Counted from the first letter of the stretch, positions 25,101 through 39,500 are shown. The stretch is 64,000 nucleotides of DNA from Rhabdornis inornatus (GCA_013397075.1 VWZS01000202.1:396-64395), one strand, 5' to 3'. Program-made: numbers and translations. The notes: generated by a model from the letters alone, not told the origin.

Positions 25101-28100
25101 GGGTAGTGAGGGATGTTCAGCAGGAGTTCCAGCTGCTGGAACTCGCCAGGAAAGCCTGGAGATGTTGTGCTCTTAAATCAGCATCTACAAAGCCAGGCAG
25201 GGAAAAAGATTAAAATGGTAAAGGGTGCAAATACAACAGTTTAATCTGTCAGAGTGCCAGAGAAACCCTGAATTGAGCAGCCAACTAAAAAGCAAGAAAA
25301 TATTCTACAATATGGGGAGTTTTCCTCCAAAACAGCTCCTGACAGCAACATTAAAGAAGTTATATTGTGAATTCCTCTTTATTTGTGTATGAAAGAGTGT
25401 GGAAAAGGAAGCTGCTGAAATAGACTGATGAGTTTTTCAAGGCTAAATTACAAACAAGGAAAATGTTGAAGTCTATTGCAAAGACCAAAAATTCAATGCA
25501 ATGAGTCACAGCTGAAGTATTAAATTCCCATTTTGAGGCTTAATATCAAAGGAGCTGAATTCCTAAGAACAATAAAAAGCCCATATGCTGTACTAAAGCA
25601 GGTATTGAAAGCAAAATTGCAGTTACCAAAGCGAAAAAATCCCCAAACATGAATTTTAGACAGATCAAAGTCATTTGACATTTTTGTCAATAATGTCAAC
25701 TACCACCCTGCCACTAGAAAGCTTAAAATGATGGAATTTCCTCACAGATATTTCCCCTTCTTGTTGTGCAGGTAAGGTTATCACTCTGGAGGAGGGTTTT
25801 AAATGTGAAACCACCACAAAAATATCCTAAGGAGGAAAACTGGGTGGAGGAGAAGGGCAGGAGGCAGTGCTTCTCCTTTAGGATCTCACAAGATTTTTTC
25901 CAACATCTCATTGCACAGAACTGTGTTTAAATTGAGTTGTGCAGCTCAAAAAAAAAAATCAATTATATTTTCAAAGGTGCCTCACTACCAGGAGTGCAAA
26001 GGGATTAGGAAAAGGGTTAAACACTTTGAATGAAAATTATGTTGTGTGCCAGAGGAATATTTACAAACACAAATCAAGCAAACTATGGGAAAGCAGCCAT
26101 AAAGAAATGCAAACAAAGCACTGGTGTTCGTCTCAAAGTGCCTCTCCTTTAACAACAATAAACAGCAGCAAGTACCAAAATCATATTTCATTTGGTTTTC
26201 TTCTCTTTAAAATTGATGTGTAAGAGTGAAAATAAAGCAAAATAAAAATCAGAGTTGTGTGAGCTGGGGCTGGTGCTGTTCAACATCTTTGGGAGTGACA
26301 GGGACATGGGGACAAGCTTGGCAGTGACACCAAACCGTGGGAAGGGATCTGGACTATAAAGGTCTGGGACAACCTGAGCAGGTTCAAGACCAAGTGTAAG
26401 GAAAAGTAACTTTCCCATCCTGATATCTGGGGAAAATAGAGGTGTTAGGATCTGCAGCAGCTTCTGATCATCTTTTTTAGGAAGTGTGGATCCCTGGGGG
26501 ATGAAATTGCACAGCCTAAAACCTTCCCAGCAGCAGCAGGGCAGGCAGGAAGCAGGAATTCATCCTGGAGGAATCCTCCAGGGCACAGCACTGCCTCTGT
26601 CCAGCCCAGCCTCCTCTCCTCCTGCCAGGAACAAAATAAACCCAAATCAACAAGCTCCTAGGAAATGCCAGCAGATTTCTCCCCAGCACAGAGGGAGGGA
26701 AGCAATCAGGGCGTGGGGAGGAGGAAACTTCAAAAAACCATCACCTTGGGTCCTTGAATCCAACCAAATACAACTCCAAGATCAGCAGCCAGATGTGCAC
26801 AAACATCTGCTCCAGTGGGAGATAACAGGAATTGGCTCAAGGCAGGCAGTGGCTCATCAGTTTGCTGAGCTATTTTATCCACAAATATGTTAACTGATAA
26901 AAAACTCCACGTTTTCCTGGAGCCTGGAAGCTGAAAATGGCAGGAAAATATGCAGAGGGCAGGAGGAGAGCAGCACCTGGAAATGTGGAAAAGGACATTC
27001 CTTCCTCCTGGTATCCTGATAAAGGATCAGGATGCAGAATATGAACAAAAACCAGGGACTTGCATGAATAGAAAGAAGCAAATGCTTCATATTTGCATGA
27101 AATATTTCTTTTCACCTCTCAAAACACTTTTTAAAGTTCAATTAATCATTTTAACATCCCCAAGAGGGGCACAAACAGCAAATATTTCAGGTCTTCCTAT
27201 GAAACAAAGCCAAGGAAGGGGAGTAATTTGGTGAGTGATAGAAAATTTTAAAGATCAAATTGAGACTGAATTTCAAACACCCTAATTCCTGACTTCAACC
27301 CTCTATAAAGACAGAAAACTTTAAATAAAAGGCCAATGATGTAAAAAATAAAAAGGAAAACAAACATTACTCAATCTGCGTGTGACAGCCCTTCCCAAAA
27401 CTCTGGTGTTGTTCAAAAAGTCTGGTGGATTCAACCACAAGCACCTGAACCTTGTGCCAGCTGACACTCTGGGGACAGCAAAGTTGATTTCTATTTCCCA
27501 CTGGAAGAAAAATTCGTGCAGAAACAGACAGATCCAAACAAGTTCCAAGTATTTTTAATATGCTCTGAGTTCATAAAAATGATGAATGAGAAAAGGGAAG
27601 GAAAGTTAAAAGTCAAGAAGCAGAAAGAGAGTGAGGAAGCTTTTTTCCCCTGGTTCAATGAACCCTGAATTCTGACTTTTGTTAGAAGTGAAAAACATAA
27701 TTTAAAACATACCCAGCTGTAAAATCAAAATGAACTCAACCTCTGGTTGAAAATCAGACATTTTGGTGCCAAACTTGAAGCAGGCATCTCTGTCTGCCAA
27801 GAGCCTGTGCCATGGGAACAAATCCACTTCCATCTAAAAGAGCTCATGGGCATTTTTAAACCTTCCAGCTTTTCCAAGTCATGACTTCCAACGTGAGTTA
27901 CCATAACCCAAATCAGCCAGACTGCAATAAAACACACAATAATAGATGAAGGACTTTGAATTTGTATTTAAAATGCTATTCTGGTTACTGCTGCTTAGCA
28001 TGAGAACCTGGGAGAGGAAAGGGAAAGTAAAACTATTCCATTTTACAGGATCCTTAAAGATCCATGAGAAATCAAATTCTGTGTACACTCAACTGACAGC

Positions 28101-30258
28101 AGCCAAAACTACAGGATGGCTTTAATCAAGAAGTGTGAAAATTCTCAGCAACTGTTCAATAATCAGAAACTGTTTGAGTAACCAGTCCAAGGTTAATTGC
28201 TGACTTCATTAAGGAATGTGGGACCCAATTCAGCAGTGAAAGTGCAGAGAAATGCCAGGAAAAGGCTCCTCAGTCTGTAATGAGAACTGTGAGGAGACAG
28301 GGATGCAGACAGATACACAGCTTGAATCACAAGCAGAAAAATGACTGACAAGCTGAGGAAATGGCAGCTTTGGGGAATGGCAAATTCAGAGTTTGGGTGT
28401 AGAAAGAAGGGAGAGAAGCAGCAAAACAACCAATGGCCACTGAAGGAAATAGAAACAGCAGCAAAACCAACTGAGGGAGCTGGGCAACAGCTGAGATACC
28501 AAAGCTGTGGCTGCAATATTATCACGTCTGTGTGCTTCACTCCCACTGCTCAAAGGAAACAGGACCTCAACTTGCTCAGCCACAACTGGGTGAGTTCACT
28601 CTCCATTTCACAGATTAACAAACCTCCAATTGCCAGGACACACACAAGTTTTCATCTGGGAGTTCTGAGCCCTGGGAATCAACTTAATTCACAGGCCAGG
28701 ACAGTCTTAGGTAGAAAATGAATTCCCACCCAGCCATGCTTTGGGTAAGGAGATGTTTGGGAAAAGCAACACAATTCTGACATCAGCGAGTTTCACTAAT
28801 GATTTAGGGCTCAATTAATAAAACAGCTCCATTTCTACAAAACCTGTGATGTTACTTAATAAAAAAGAAGATTATCCCAGCTGCCAGATCTGCAGGATCA
28901 GCTCAGGGGGAGCTCCAGGAGGGGCCCAGCCAGGGTGCTGGATGTGCCAGGCTCTGTCCCGCTGTCCCCAGCTCACAAAGGACACCGAGCAAGCCCTGTT
29001 TGTCCCCTGCCCTCAGCTGGGCACTCTCAGAGCACAGGGACTATTTTGTCTGATCAGGTGGCCTTTCAGGCTCTTGTCTTTCAAGTGGAAAAGAAGAATC
29101 GCATTCCACTCCTCAAATCACGGCAGGTAACAAAGGCTTAATCCTCTCCGATGGCACTCAGGGAGCGTTTTTGAGCCACAATTCAGTATTATCTGTGCTC
29201 GGGCTGCCACAAGAGTTGTCTCTGTGCTGTGCACACCTGCTGGGCAGGAGCTGGAGCGCTGCCATCAGCTGATGATTCCCAGAGCCCGGGCAAAGGCAGG
29301 CGCAGGGAAGCGGCAGCAACTCTGCCGGTGAAACCCGAACCGCTGTGTCCTGCCCAGAGGCACCGGGATTCATCGCGGAGTATTTCCTGTAAGTCAGCCC
29401 TCAGAAAAACGCAATAATCATTTACCACAACAGCCAGGGCCAGGTTTTCTTCCCCACCACGTTCCTGCAGCGGCCAAACTTCGGGGAAGTTCAGCGAGGA
29501 TGTGGAGAGCAAACCTAAATGAATCCTTATCTACGCTCCAGGTCTGTCTGCCGGCACAAATTTACCCGGATAATTCCACCTCCAGAGCTAATCCTGCAAA
29601 TTAATTTCCCCAAAGACAAACCCTTAAAGAGCAAACAAAGGCAAAAGGTGGAAGAAAATAAATCCCAGCTGTGCTGTAATGTATTTTTTTCCGGGGTGAC
29701 TGCGATCCACGGTTTGGATGTAACGGCAGGGATGGAGCAGCCATGTTCTAGGCATGATGCACCAGGAATTGTATTATTAAAACCATCAAGACATCATTAG
29801 TCAACTTAAACCCTTCAAAAAGTGAAAGGGGATGAAACATAGCTGTACAGCAAACTGGGGAACAAAATCCCAAAACAATCAGACAAATAAAGCCCAACGC
29901 AGGAATCACCGTCCAGAGGCTATTCTGAAACACAACTATTTTTAGTACTACAGAAATTATTATTATTATTCACTGCTTTTTTTTCCCGCTACGACGCCAC
30001 GCATACAAACTTCGAACTGACGACCTTTCCCAAAACACTTTTTTTATGGAAACAACAAAAATAAACCGAGGCTACAACCCCCCAGCAGAGCCGAACCAGT
30101 CCGAACCCAGCCGGGACGCGGGGCTCGGCGGGCAGCGCAGCGATGCCGCGGCCCGGGCTCCCCGGCGGCTTTCCCGGAGCTTCCCCCGCTCCCCCCGGTC
30201 CCGGAGCGGCCTCAGGGCGGGCGCATCCCCCGGCAGGCCGGGCCCGTCCCCTCCTTAC
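22199..30258 (-). other. TMEM248: TMEM248 intron 1
   Basis: An 8-kb intron between the non-coding exon 1 in the CpG island and the ATG exon. I find no coding exon in it. It holds one CR1 fragment at about 26.26 kb. The segment 24,400-24,560 is AT-rich and non-repetitive and might be a conserved non-coding element, which cannot be judged without alignment. Confidence 0.65.
26258..26400 (+). mobile_element. Diverged CR1 LINE fragment (ORF2 region)
   Basis: GGGCTGGTGCTGTTCAACAT is followed by TCTTTGGGAGTGACAGGGAC, AAGCTTGGCAGTGACACCAA and a short piece near AACCTGAGCAGGTTCAAGAC. These phrases match the reverse transcriptase region of avian CR1 in the sense direction, with internal deletions. 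The copy is inactive and lies in TMEM248 intron 1. Confidence 0.65.
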
Positions 30259-30560
30259 CGGCGTCCGCGGCGGGGCTCGGGCCCCCGGGCCGGGCGGGGC
30301 TCAGAGGCGGCGGCGCTGCCGTGCGGGCGGGCTCTGCACCATCGTCCTGCCCTGCCGGGGCTGCGGGCACGGGCGGACGGGCAGCGGGGCGAGAGGCCGC
30401 TCCCCGGGCAGCCCCGGGCCGGACACACGGACAGGCCCCGGCACCGGGCCCCGCCTCCGCCGCCGCTTCCCGGCCGCAGCCCTGACCCCTCACCCGCCGA
30501 CGGTGGCGCGGGGGGGACAAGATTGAGGCGGTGCCGGCAACGCGGGAGGGGCCGGGAGGG
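30259..30560 (-). promoter_or_regulatory. TMEM248: TMEM248 CpG-island promoter and non-coding exon 1
   Basis: A sharp rise in GC and CpG occurs between about 30,110 and 30,560, in otherwise AT-rich DNA. On the minus strand it contains a good splice donor, CGCCG followed by GTAAGG, with the exon ending at 30,259. A second donor-like site, GGCGG followed by GTGAGG, lies near 30,491. Exon 1 of TMEM248 is also non-coding in mammals, which fits. The start site cannot be fixed. No TATA box is evident, as expected for this promoter class. Confidence 0.75.
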
Positions 30561-30815
30561 GACCCGGGAACAGCACCGGGAGTAGCACCGGGAATGGACC
30601 TGGGAACAGCACGGGGGAGGCGCCGGGAATGGACCCGGGAACAGAACCAGGAATAGCACCGGGAATGGGCCTGGGAACAGCACATGGGGAGGCACCGGGA
30701 ATAGAACCGGAAAGGGAACCGGGAATAGCACCGGGAACAGGCCCGGGCGCTCCCCGCGTTCTCTCCTGGCATTCCCGGGAGCAGCACCGGGAACGGCCCC
30801 GGGCGCTCCCCGCGT
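30545..30815. repeat. 12-bp minisatellite next to the TMEM248 promoter
   Basis: About 18-20 units related to ACCGGGAATAGC/ACCGGGAACAGC on the plus strand, immediately upstream of the TMEM248 CpG island. At its right side the phrase GGGCGCTCCCCGCGTTCT occurs twice (about 30,746 and 30,802). Gly-Pro-rich open frames across the array are artefacts. Confidence 0.9.
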
Positions 30816-30819
30816 TCTG

Positions 30820-32639
30820 TCCCGGCCCGGGCGCTGCAGCCCCGCGCTCCCCGCTCCAGCCTCTCTCATGATGCTTCCTCCGCTTTCCCCCTCCTCTTTC
30901 CCTCTAAAAACTATCCCCAAACGTCTTTTTTATGTTTACTAAAAGTGCCCAATACTTAAAGGAATTCAGGGTTAAATCCTTAAAGCAAACCAACCTCCAT
31001 TTGCATTGCTCGTGATAAATATTATCGTTATATATTGCATTATTATAAATTATTGTTTGCTATTAATAATTGGTATTACTAATGGTAATACGATGAGGCT
31101 GATTATGTTTCCGCGAGGATCATACGAAGTTTGGTAGAGTTGTTCGCTGGCGCCGGCTGGACAAGCTGGGAGAAAAGCTTCCCAAAATATTGGGTGAAAA
31201 ATATTCCCTAAAAATGCTTTGGGGAGGTAAAACTCCAGCTGGATCAGAAAGGTCAGAAACCCCCAGGGCTTCCACAATGATAGCACTGAATTAATGAGGG
31301 ATAGTCACAATTAATAATTCCAGCAGTTCCTGTAAAATATCTTCCTTACCGAGCGAAAGAAAGGCGGGAGCTCACATGAAAATAAATATTTTACAATAAA
31401 AGATCCAGTCCGAGGAGCTGCAGAGTCTTTGCTTTGAGTGATACTGAATTAAAAGCGGGAAAAACAAAGCCAATTTCTGATACTGTGACTGTGTTTTCAA
31501 TCACTTTAAAGGGATGATATTTCCATTAAATCTCTGGTTCACTGTTTCTTGCAGCTCTGGGGTCTTACCCAAACTTCGTGAGCGCCTCTGTGCTCCAAAA
31601 CCCCGCTCAGGGATTACTCCAGGGAGGGCTGTGCAAATCCACCTTTCCTCATTAATTTGCTCAAACATCCCCACTTTAGCGGCTTGATTTCAAGATAGCA
31701 CATGAAAAAAGAGATACTTTAGTTCCAAAATCGTTCTGAAGTGCTTAATCACCCCACTGCCTTCGCTGCAAAGAAAATAAAAATAAACATTCTTACCCAA
31801 TTTAGCACTTGAGAATTGTTGTCTGCCGACTCAGAGAATGCAGAAGCAGCGACGATTATCTCGCAATGAATCATTAATAGAAATAACAAAAGGTGAGGAG
31901 GGGTTTAGGAACTCATTAACGAGAGCAGAACGGCCACGTTTTTATTTAAACACACTCATTTACACAATAGCTGCTTCCCCCACCCCTCCTTGGCACACAC
32001 CTGTGCACCTGGAAATCAGAATTAACACCTAAATAAACGAAATAAACGCCAGGATTATTTACCGAAGCGATTTGGGTGTGGTGACACACGGAATAATTTG
32101 ATTTTTTTCCTTTTTTCCTTTTTTTTTTTTGTTGTTGTTGTGAGCATCCCAGCGCTGCAGCTGCTTCTCTGGAACACCAGGGATGGTGCATAGTTCATAA
32201 AAAGGCTAAAAACTGCCAGAAAAGGGACAAATCACAGTCGTGGTCTGGAGTTATTGCAGTGCAAATTTAATTAGGAGCAGTGCTTTAATGAAGTGGCAAT
32301 GAATCAAGAGGTAGGTGCTTTCCTCCTCGATGGCAAGAATTAAACATTGCTTAAAAGCAGCTCCAGCTGAGCTTCGTGTTCGAGATCTCAGGAGCACGGA
32401 GTCAGGGCTGGGTGGAGCTGCAAGAGATTTCAAATGAGACAGAAAAAGCTTCAAAGTTCTGTTGTGAGAGGTTGCTTTCTGTGGGGTGAGCTCTTCTTCC
32501 ACCCCAATCTGAATTTTAGTGACACGAAGCCGTTTTTAGCTCGCTGTTCAAGGTGCTGAAGGGGTCACTGAAGAGCAGAACGTTGTTGTTTCACAGAAAT
32601 AAAGTGCATTTTTCTGCTCCTCCTCCTTTTAAAAAGCAA
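30820..32639. other. Intergenic DNA between TMEM248 promoter and RABGEF1 3' end
   Basis: No coding exon or transposon recognised. The sequence is mostly AT-rich, with a T-rich stretch at 32,100-32,141. Elements controlling TMEM248 could lie here, but none can be identified by eye. Confidence 0.55.
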
Positions 32640-33576
32640 CCTCGAGTTACACGAATTTATTTATTTATTTCTCAGGATTGTCAAAAAAGCAACCAAAATT
32701 TATCCCACTGATGGAAGTCACCAGGAGAGAGAGACACTTTTGGAACAACTATTCCATGGTCTCTTTCCCCTCCCCTTTTGTGTTCCACATGATGCAGTTT
32801 TTAATACAAATATTTCTTCCTATTCCTGAAATATTTTCCATTTCTGCCCCCACAATTCCTTCCAAAATCAGCACTTTTGTGCACCACTCAAGGCTACCAT
32901 GCGTTCTGACAGAGCATTTAAATGAAGAAATGGCATCTTTTAATTTTTTTTTTTTAAACAAAGCCGATTAAGATGATTTTTCAAGTTTGCAAATGACTCC
33001 AACAACATCCCCTGTCATCCTTCACTTCTCCCCTCCAGGTTATCCAAACTCCAAGAGCGTTTTTGCCTTTTTCCTGCAACATGATGGAACTGAAAGGTGC
33101 TAAAATGAATATCTCAAGATAATTTTCACTCACACACGAGTTCATGCACAGTTGGGACATTAGATTTGAAATCTATTTACAATTTTACATATTTTACAAT
33201 ATATAGTTCATCTTTACAGCTATGGAATAAGTTCAGACTAACATTGGTACCTTTGTTTCTTCTGCTGGAACTTGGCTTCAAGTTAAACTGATTATTAAAA
33301 ACAATTAAGTGCATGCTTAGAAGGAAGCCTTCAGGAGAGATGTCAATGGAGTAGTGTTGCTTAAAAATTACACCAGTTTGTGTAGAAAATCGAAATTCAG
33401 TTCAAAAAACCCACCAAAGCCTAATAGAAATCTACTGGACTAAAATAAATACAATTCATTACACTTAACCAAAAAGAACCAAAACAAAAAAACCCCAGAA
33501 GTACCTTTAAAAATGCACTGATTTAAGCTTTTTTTTAGCTTTAAATTTCCTTCCCTTCCCAACTAGCTGAGGATAA
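32640..33576 (-). other. RABGEF1: RABGEF1 3' untranslated region
   Basis: AT-rich sequence following the RABGEF1 stop. Three overlapping minus-strand AATAAA signals at 32,656-32,669 suggest an end near 32,640, a UTR of about 0.9 kb. An ATTAAA at 32,938-32,943 is an alternative. The end is inferred from these signals alone. Confidence 0.45.
32656..32669 (-). terminator. Triple overlapping polyadenylation signals, candidate RABGEF1 end
   Basis: The minus strand reads AATAAATAAATAAA, three overlapping copies of the canonical hexamer, about 0.9 kb after the RABGEF1 stop codon. Confidence 0.4.
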
Positions 33577-36500
33577 TTATCCTGCATAAACCTGAGGCTG
33601 CAGTGGTGGGGGCAGCTTGTCATTCTCCACATTTTCAGAGTCAATGGCTGCTAAGGCTTGACTTTTTGGTTTGATCTCTAAGGGATATTTCTCCACAATA
33701 TCTTCCACCTCCTTGGTGATGCCATCAGTCCAATCAATCAGGTCCTTCTCCAGCTTCTTGGCTTCAGTGACAATTCTTTCCTGTCTCTCATTCAACTGAG
33801 AGAGGAGATCTAAGCTTTTGCACATTTGCTTCACCCCCAGGCACACATCAGGGGAGAAACTGTCAGATTCCTGCTTTTTTGGGGAGGTCTGGCCCGTCAT
33901 GAAACGATCAAAATCTTCCTGGCTCAGATTTAAAGACTGAGCATCCAGTTTTTCAATGAAGGCCACAGCACAGCACTGCAAACAAAACAGAGAGAGCATC
34001 ACTGCAAGATCTGAATCACCACTGGATTGCACCCATTTTCTATTCCTTACCCTCTTCTTACACCAGCAACTCATTTTTTAATTTTTTTTTTCTAGTTTTT
34101 CCAGAAGTCCATTTCATCAGACACGTCATACAACTCTTTCCTCTCCCCAAAAGTTTGAAGAAATCAAAAATTGACCTGCCAAGGTACATTCCAGACCTCA
34201 GGGTCTCTGTGTTTGGGAGGTGAGGGAACAGCAGAAACATGCCAAGGAGACAGGAGCAGTGTATTAATATCTAATTATCTGATCAGCAGAGATCTGCTAT
34301 GCAGATTAATTAATTAATTAATTTCCTGAAGGAAGGAATGTCAAAGCCCAGCTCACTTGGTGGATGCTCTGCTCCTTCTGAAATGAACTTTTAACATTCC
34401 AAGTGTTTCATTCAAGTCTGTAATTTCCCTCTAGGAATCTTTATGATAAAATGCAGAGCACACCAAGAAATGCCTCTTGGAGAAGCTGTAAAAAACCCGT
34501 TCTAATTCTAATTCTGCAGGGCCTTCAAGAAACTCCCCTGAGTTCAAAGAGGGGACTTTGCATCTGGAACATCTGCACAGCCCAAACTCAGGGTTTGAGG
34601 GATAGAAAGTCCTGATCTTGCAGGATAAAAATACACAGAAGTCTTAGCATCAGACTTTGCAAATAAAGGGTTTATAAACCCTTAAAGTTATAGTTATAAA
34701 ATAAAGTTATAAGAAAGCAAAGCTCTGGTTTGGACAGCAGAGAAGGAAGAGAGAGGAGATGAAACTGGCAGTGCTCCAAGTAACCTCAACCACTGTTTGA
34801 AGATTAATTTTAATTTCTGTTTCCACTTGCTGGCAACTCCTACCTCCAAATAAAAGCCAAACCTTGCTGTCCAAGCCCACCTTTCCTCCTGCACTCACCA
34901 GGTTGGTGAAATAATATCCATCCTCCCCAGTCATGAGCCTGCTGGGGTTGCAGAAGCGAGTGATGTACTGGATGTTGGACTGCAGGCGTGGGGGGTTCCC
35001 CTTGAGCACGATGTAAATCAGGGTGGGCAGGAAATCATCAGCAGAGGCTGGCTCATTTTTGGTGATTTTGATGGCATTGAAGATGTGCTTGCTGCATTTG
35101 GTGATGCAGGCCAGTTTATCCCGAGGGACACGCTTGGAGTCCATCTCAATGATATCTGGGAGGGGAAAACCAGAAAAAAAATCATACAAATGGTATTAAT
35201 CAGGCACTGAATAAACAGGATTTGCTGGGTAATATTGGTGGTGCATCGTTTCTGTCTGTGGGGAAGTGTTTCATGTAGATCAGCTAAACCTAAACACTTC
35301 AGTGTGGAAAATTATCCCTGCTCCACAGGTGAAATTCCAAACCCACAGAGATTCCTGCACATTTAACAGCCTGGACCCCCCTTGTGATGACAGCAAAAAT
35401 CATCTCAATAAGCAAGAGAGAGAAAATTTAAAGCTGGAAATATAGAATTCATCACTCACAAACCTGTAATTGCCTTTACAACCATGTCAGAGACTTCTGG
35501 GATTTCCTCACTGACAGGAACACACAGCATCTGGGGAGTCACCCAGTGCAAAGCCCTGGGACAGGAAAGAAAGGGTTAAACTTTTCAGTGCCAGTGACAT
35601 CCAGGTGTTGGAAAGCAGCTGCTTCCTGAACTCAGGGCACAAGGAATGCTTTGTGTGAATGAGGCATTATTCCAGCCATTAACCAGTTTATTCCACTGAA
35701 GTAATTTATTTTCAGAGAAAGTATTTCCTTTTTTTAAAAGTTTTTTTTGGCTGTAATTTAACAACAGCAAATTTTCCAGTGTAGTGGTTGTCATTATCCC
35801 ACCTATTAACTCTTTCTGTATTTTAAATAAAATGGTTTGAATCCTTAACAAGCCATTTTTCTGTGACAGCACAAGGTTTTTAACACGGCTGATTCAGAGC
35901 TCATTTAGAGAATTAGGGATTACTCAATTATTTTTCTTTCCAAGCCTTACCTGATCCTTTTTTGGACAGCAAGGTCTTTCTTCTCATCATCAGTTGTCTC
36001 AGGGCAAAAAACATATTTATACTGTCGAGTCATGATGTATTTCTCAACCTCATCCATTGCCTTCTCCACTTTTTCAGGGGGCACTGAAAGGGACAAATCC
36101 CACAAATGAAATATTCCAGGGCTCTTTAGAAGATTTAATCCCAATATCATCAAATTTATATTACTCATTCAAGCCAACCTGAGTTTATAAATGGATATAA
36201 TGGGAAGTAAAAATAAAATGGGTAGAACTCCACTGAGAGTTTAAAAGAAAGCTGTAAAAACAAATATTTAAGACAGCAAAACTTCCAGGAGGGAACAATT
36301 CTAACTCTGGTACCAGAACCTGTTCCCAGCATTTCTGAAAGCTGGGAATGCTTTGCTTTAACTGCAGACTCAAGAGGTTTTAGTTTTACATCCCTGCTTT
36401 TGGAACAGGAAGATGAAAAAGAAGAACTTGGTACCTTTCCAGCGTGTCTGCAGCCTGTCTGCTACATTTTGGTAGAAGTCCTGGGCACACTCAGATTGTT

Positions 36501-39500
36501 CCTCAATGCTCAAATCCTGCAGGAGAACAAGGATTAAGTGTGAAGAGCTGGCAGCACACCTCCTGGTTTGTTTTGGTTTAAGGCAAGTGTCCAGCTGCTC
36601 TAACAGTCTGAGAATGCAGAGGTGTCATCAGAGGTGTTTATGGTGGCTCAATTTTATTTAAAAACAGGAGAAGCCAACACTGGCTCTTTACTGTGTGAAA
36701 GATTTGTATTTATTTGCTGAATAAATGGATATTAGCACAGGTGCAAAGGCTTTTTCCCCTGAGGAGCACTGACAAAACTCAGACTAAGCAAAATGTTTGT
36801 CCCTATTTAACCTTTGATTTTTTAAAAGACAATTTATAGTCTAGAAAACCCCCAAGAAAATCAATTATTTGAAGGGATCTCTCTACAGTAGACATTTCTG
36901 ATGGTAAAGTTCCTGTGAAATATATTCACAGTGGTATTTGTGAAACAACAATGGCTTTTGCTAACTGAGCTCCAGAAGAACATAACAGAGTTTGAAGATT
37001 CAAAATTTAATTAACTAAGGCAATTTTCCTCATTAAATGAAACCATACATTAAAAAAAAAAAAGTGGGGGGAGAAGTTGATTTCTGAATTCTCTAAGGCC
37101 AAAAACAGGACATGTTCCTGAACACAAGTCCCAGCTCTGGCTGAGACTGGACTTTAGGCCTGGTTTATGTGCAGTAAAAAAATCCCCTGTTTTGAGAAGG
37201 CTGAAGTAGGAAATGAGAACACCTTCAGCGCTTGAAGCCAAAAATAAACCCACACTGCTCTCACAAACTCTGTGCTCAGAATGAACAGATCTAAAAGAAA
37301 ATAAAGTTCAAAAAGATTTCAAAGCAGAGGGAATGTAAGATTCCATGAGAACTTGTGTGAGGAGATAATTTGGGGAACTAAATAGGAAAGGGAGAAGAAG
37401 AGGGGAAAAAAAAGTTGTGCTGAATTCTGACTCATTCCAACCATAGGTGGCACCACAGACTGATTAATATTTCAAGAACATTGATTTTTTTTTTTTAAAC
37501 GGAAAATGAAGATGTAACACTTATTTCATATTTTAAAAAAAGCAGCACAATCAAATTCCCCTTCCCCAATAAAAGATGAGAGGTGGGTTGATGCTGAGTT
37601 GTCTTTAGAAGTTTTTAGGCTTAAGTTGTCTCATCTCTGGAAGTATCCAAGGCCAGGCTGGATGGGATTTGGAACAACCTGGGTCTGTAGAAAGTGTCCC
37701 TGCCCATGGAACCAGATGATCTTTAATTCCCTTCCAACCAAAACCACCCTGTGATATCTAAAAACTCACCAGGTGATATCTTATATCATTTCCACAAGTC
37801 ATATCAATGTAGAATATTGCTGAACAGACTCATTTAGGTGGGATTTACTCAGAACTAATTTATCTGGGATGCTCTGGGCTTAGAAGGTTCTTTTGGTCCC
37901 ACACTACCAAAAAAAAAAAAATGCACCCAGATCTTAATTTGATTAATCCAATCATCTGAAGGCTCCTCCCACACTCCAGAAAATCCAGACTGCTGGAAGA
38001 AGTGCAGCATTTCCTCCCTCTCTCCCCAATTCCCCCATTTTACTGAGACAAGAGACATTCTGAGCTCACCCTTTTATGACTCATGGTGTCCAAAAAGAGT
38101 TTGCATTGCTTGTAGATATCCTGGCCAGGCTTCTGGTAAGTCCTGATGAATTCTATGAACTCCTTGGACACTCTGTCAGTCTCGATGCTGGCCTGCCTGT
38201 GGATGGAAGGGCTGGGAGCTTTGGCCTCCTGGATCTCTGCTGGCAAAATTCAGGGCACAGCAGATCAGTTTTGTTTTGGTTTTTTCACTGATGGATCATT
38301 TCAGAAAGGCTTTAGCATTCTGAGTAGTTTTTTTTCAGCTGTGCAGACAATTGACTGTTTATTTTTCAAGCTTTGCCAGGGAAATGCTGGATATTATTCA
38401 AACCAGCAATAATTATTAAACACAAGTCCAGGAAAAGTGAGTATCCCACTGAAATGGATTTAGAGCCACACCCCCATTCATACTAATGGCCTTTTTATAT
38501 TAGAAATTACTGCAACATAGGGTTGGTTTTGGGTTTTACAGTCACCCCAAGGTCAGACATCTCCATTTAAAGTTTCCAGCTGGGATTCTGCAGATTCCTA
38601 AAGATCATGGGGTGGTTTTCCCACTCTCCCTGACCTCCACAGGTGGCTCCCAAGCAGCTCAGGGCAGTTCTGCTCAAGGAACATGCACTGCAAAGTGACA
38701 GAGCTGCATCCATGGGGGCTTTTCCCACAAAAACATCTGATTTTCCAAGTTCATTGTGCTGCTCCAATACCTTCACCCACCTTTCAGCTTGCCAGCCAAC
38801 ACTGTTGGAAATGGAGGGATTGAATAGAGGTGGTGGAAATGAACGTGGTGAGAGGCAAGCAGCAGAGAGACAGAAAACATGAAAATATTCATGGTCAGCA
38901 TGAGACAAACACGGCTTTCAACCTGAAAACACTTCACATGCACAGAAATCCTGCTTTCAACAAGCATGCAGAACTCCAAAGGAAAAAGAAATGGGATTCA
39001 TATGTTTAAGTTGGTTTAATCTGGATTTGAGGGAGCTTAGTGGAGTTTTTTTGGTTGTTATTTGTTTTTGAAGAGATTCAGCACTACAGAAAATCCAAAG
39101 TTGTGTCACCCAGTGAGTACCAAACTCTGCTCCTCTGACCAAAACTTCACACTTCAGCACAGGAAATAACTTGGTCAGGCACCATCAGAGCACCTCTGGT
39201 ATTTCAGTGCCCAGAACAGAAAAGGTTTTGCAAATATTTAAATTCCAACTGCAGCAATTGAGATAGAGTGTGCAACAACAACTTTCTAGTTACTCAGGGA
39301 CACTTCTCCAGAGGGCATTTCCTTCCATTGCCTTTATACCTAAGATTCACTGCATGAATCCCAAATCCTGCACAGGATTCCAGCTGAAGAGTGGCCATTA
39401 ATTAAATTTGTCACATTTAACATTAGAGAAGCAGAAAGCTTATTTAGAAATAATTAAGAGAAAAAAAGGCAGAGTTATCAGATATTTCTTCAGTGATTAA

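Noticed and set aside
30046..30920. Gly/Pro/Arg-rich open frames on both strands at 30 kb
   Set aside because: They come from the CpG island and the ACCGGGAATAGC repeat; GC-rich DNA is stop-poor, and exon 1 of TMEM248 is non-coding.
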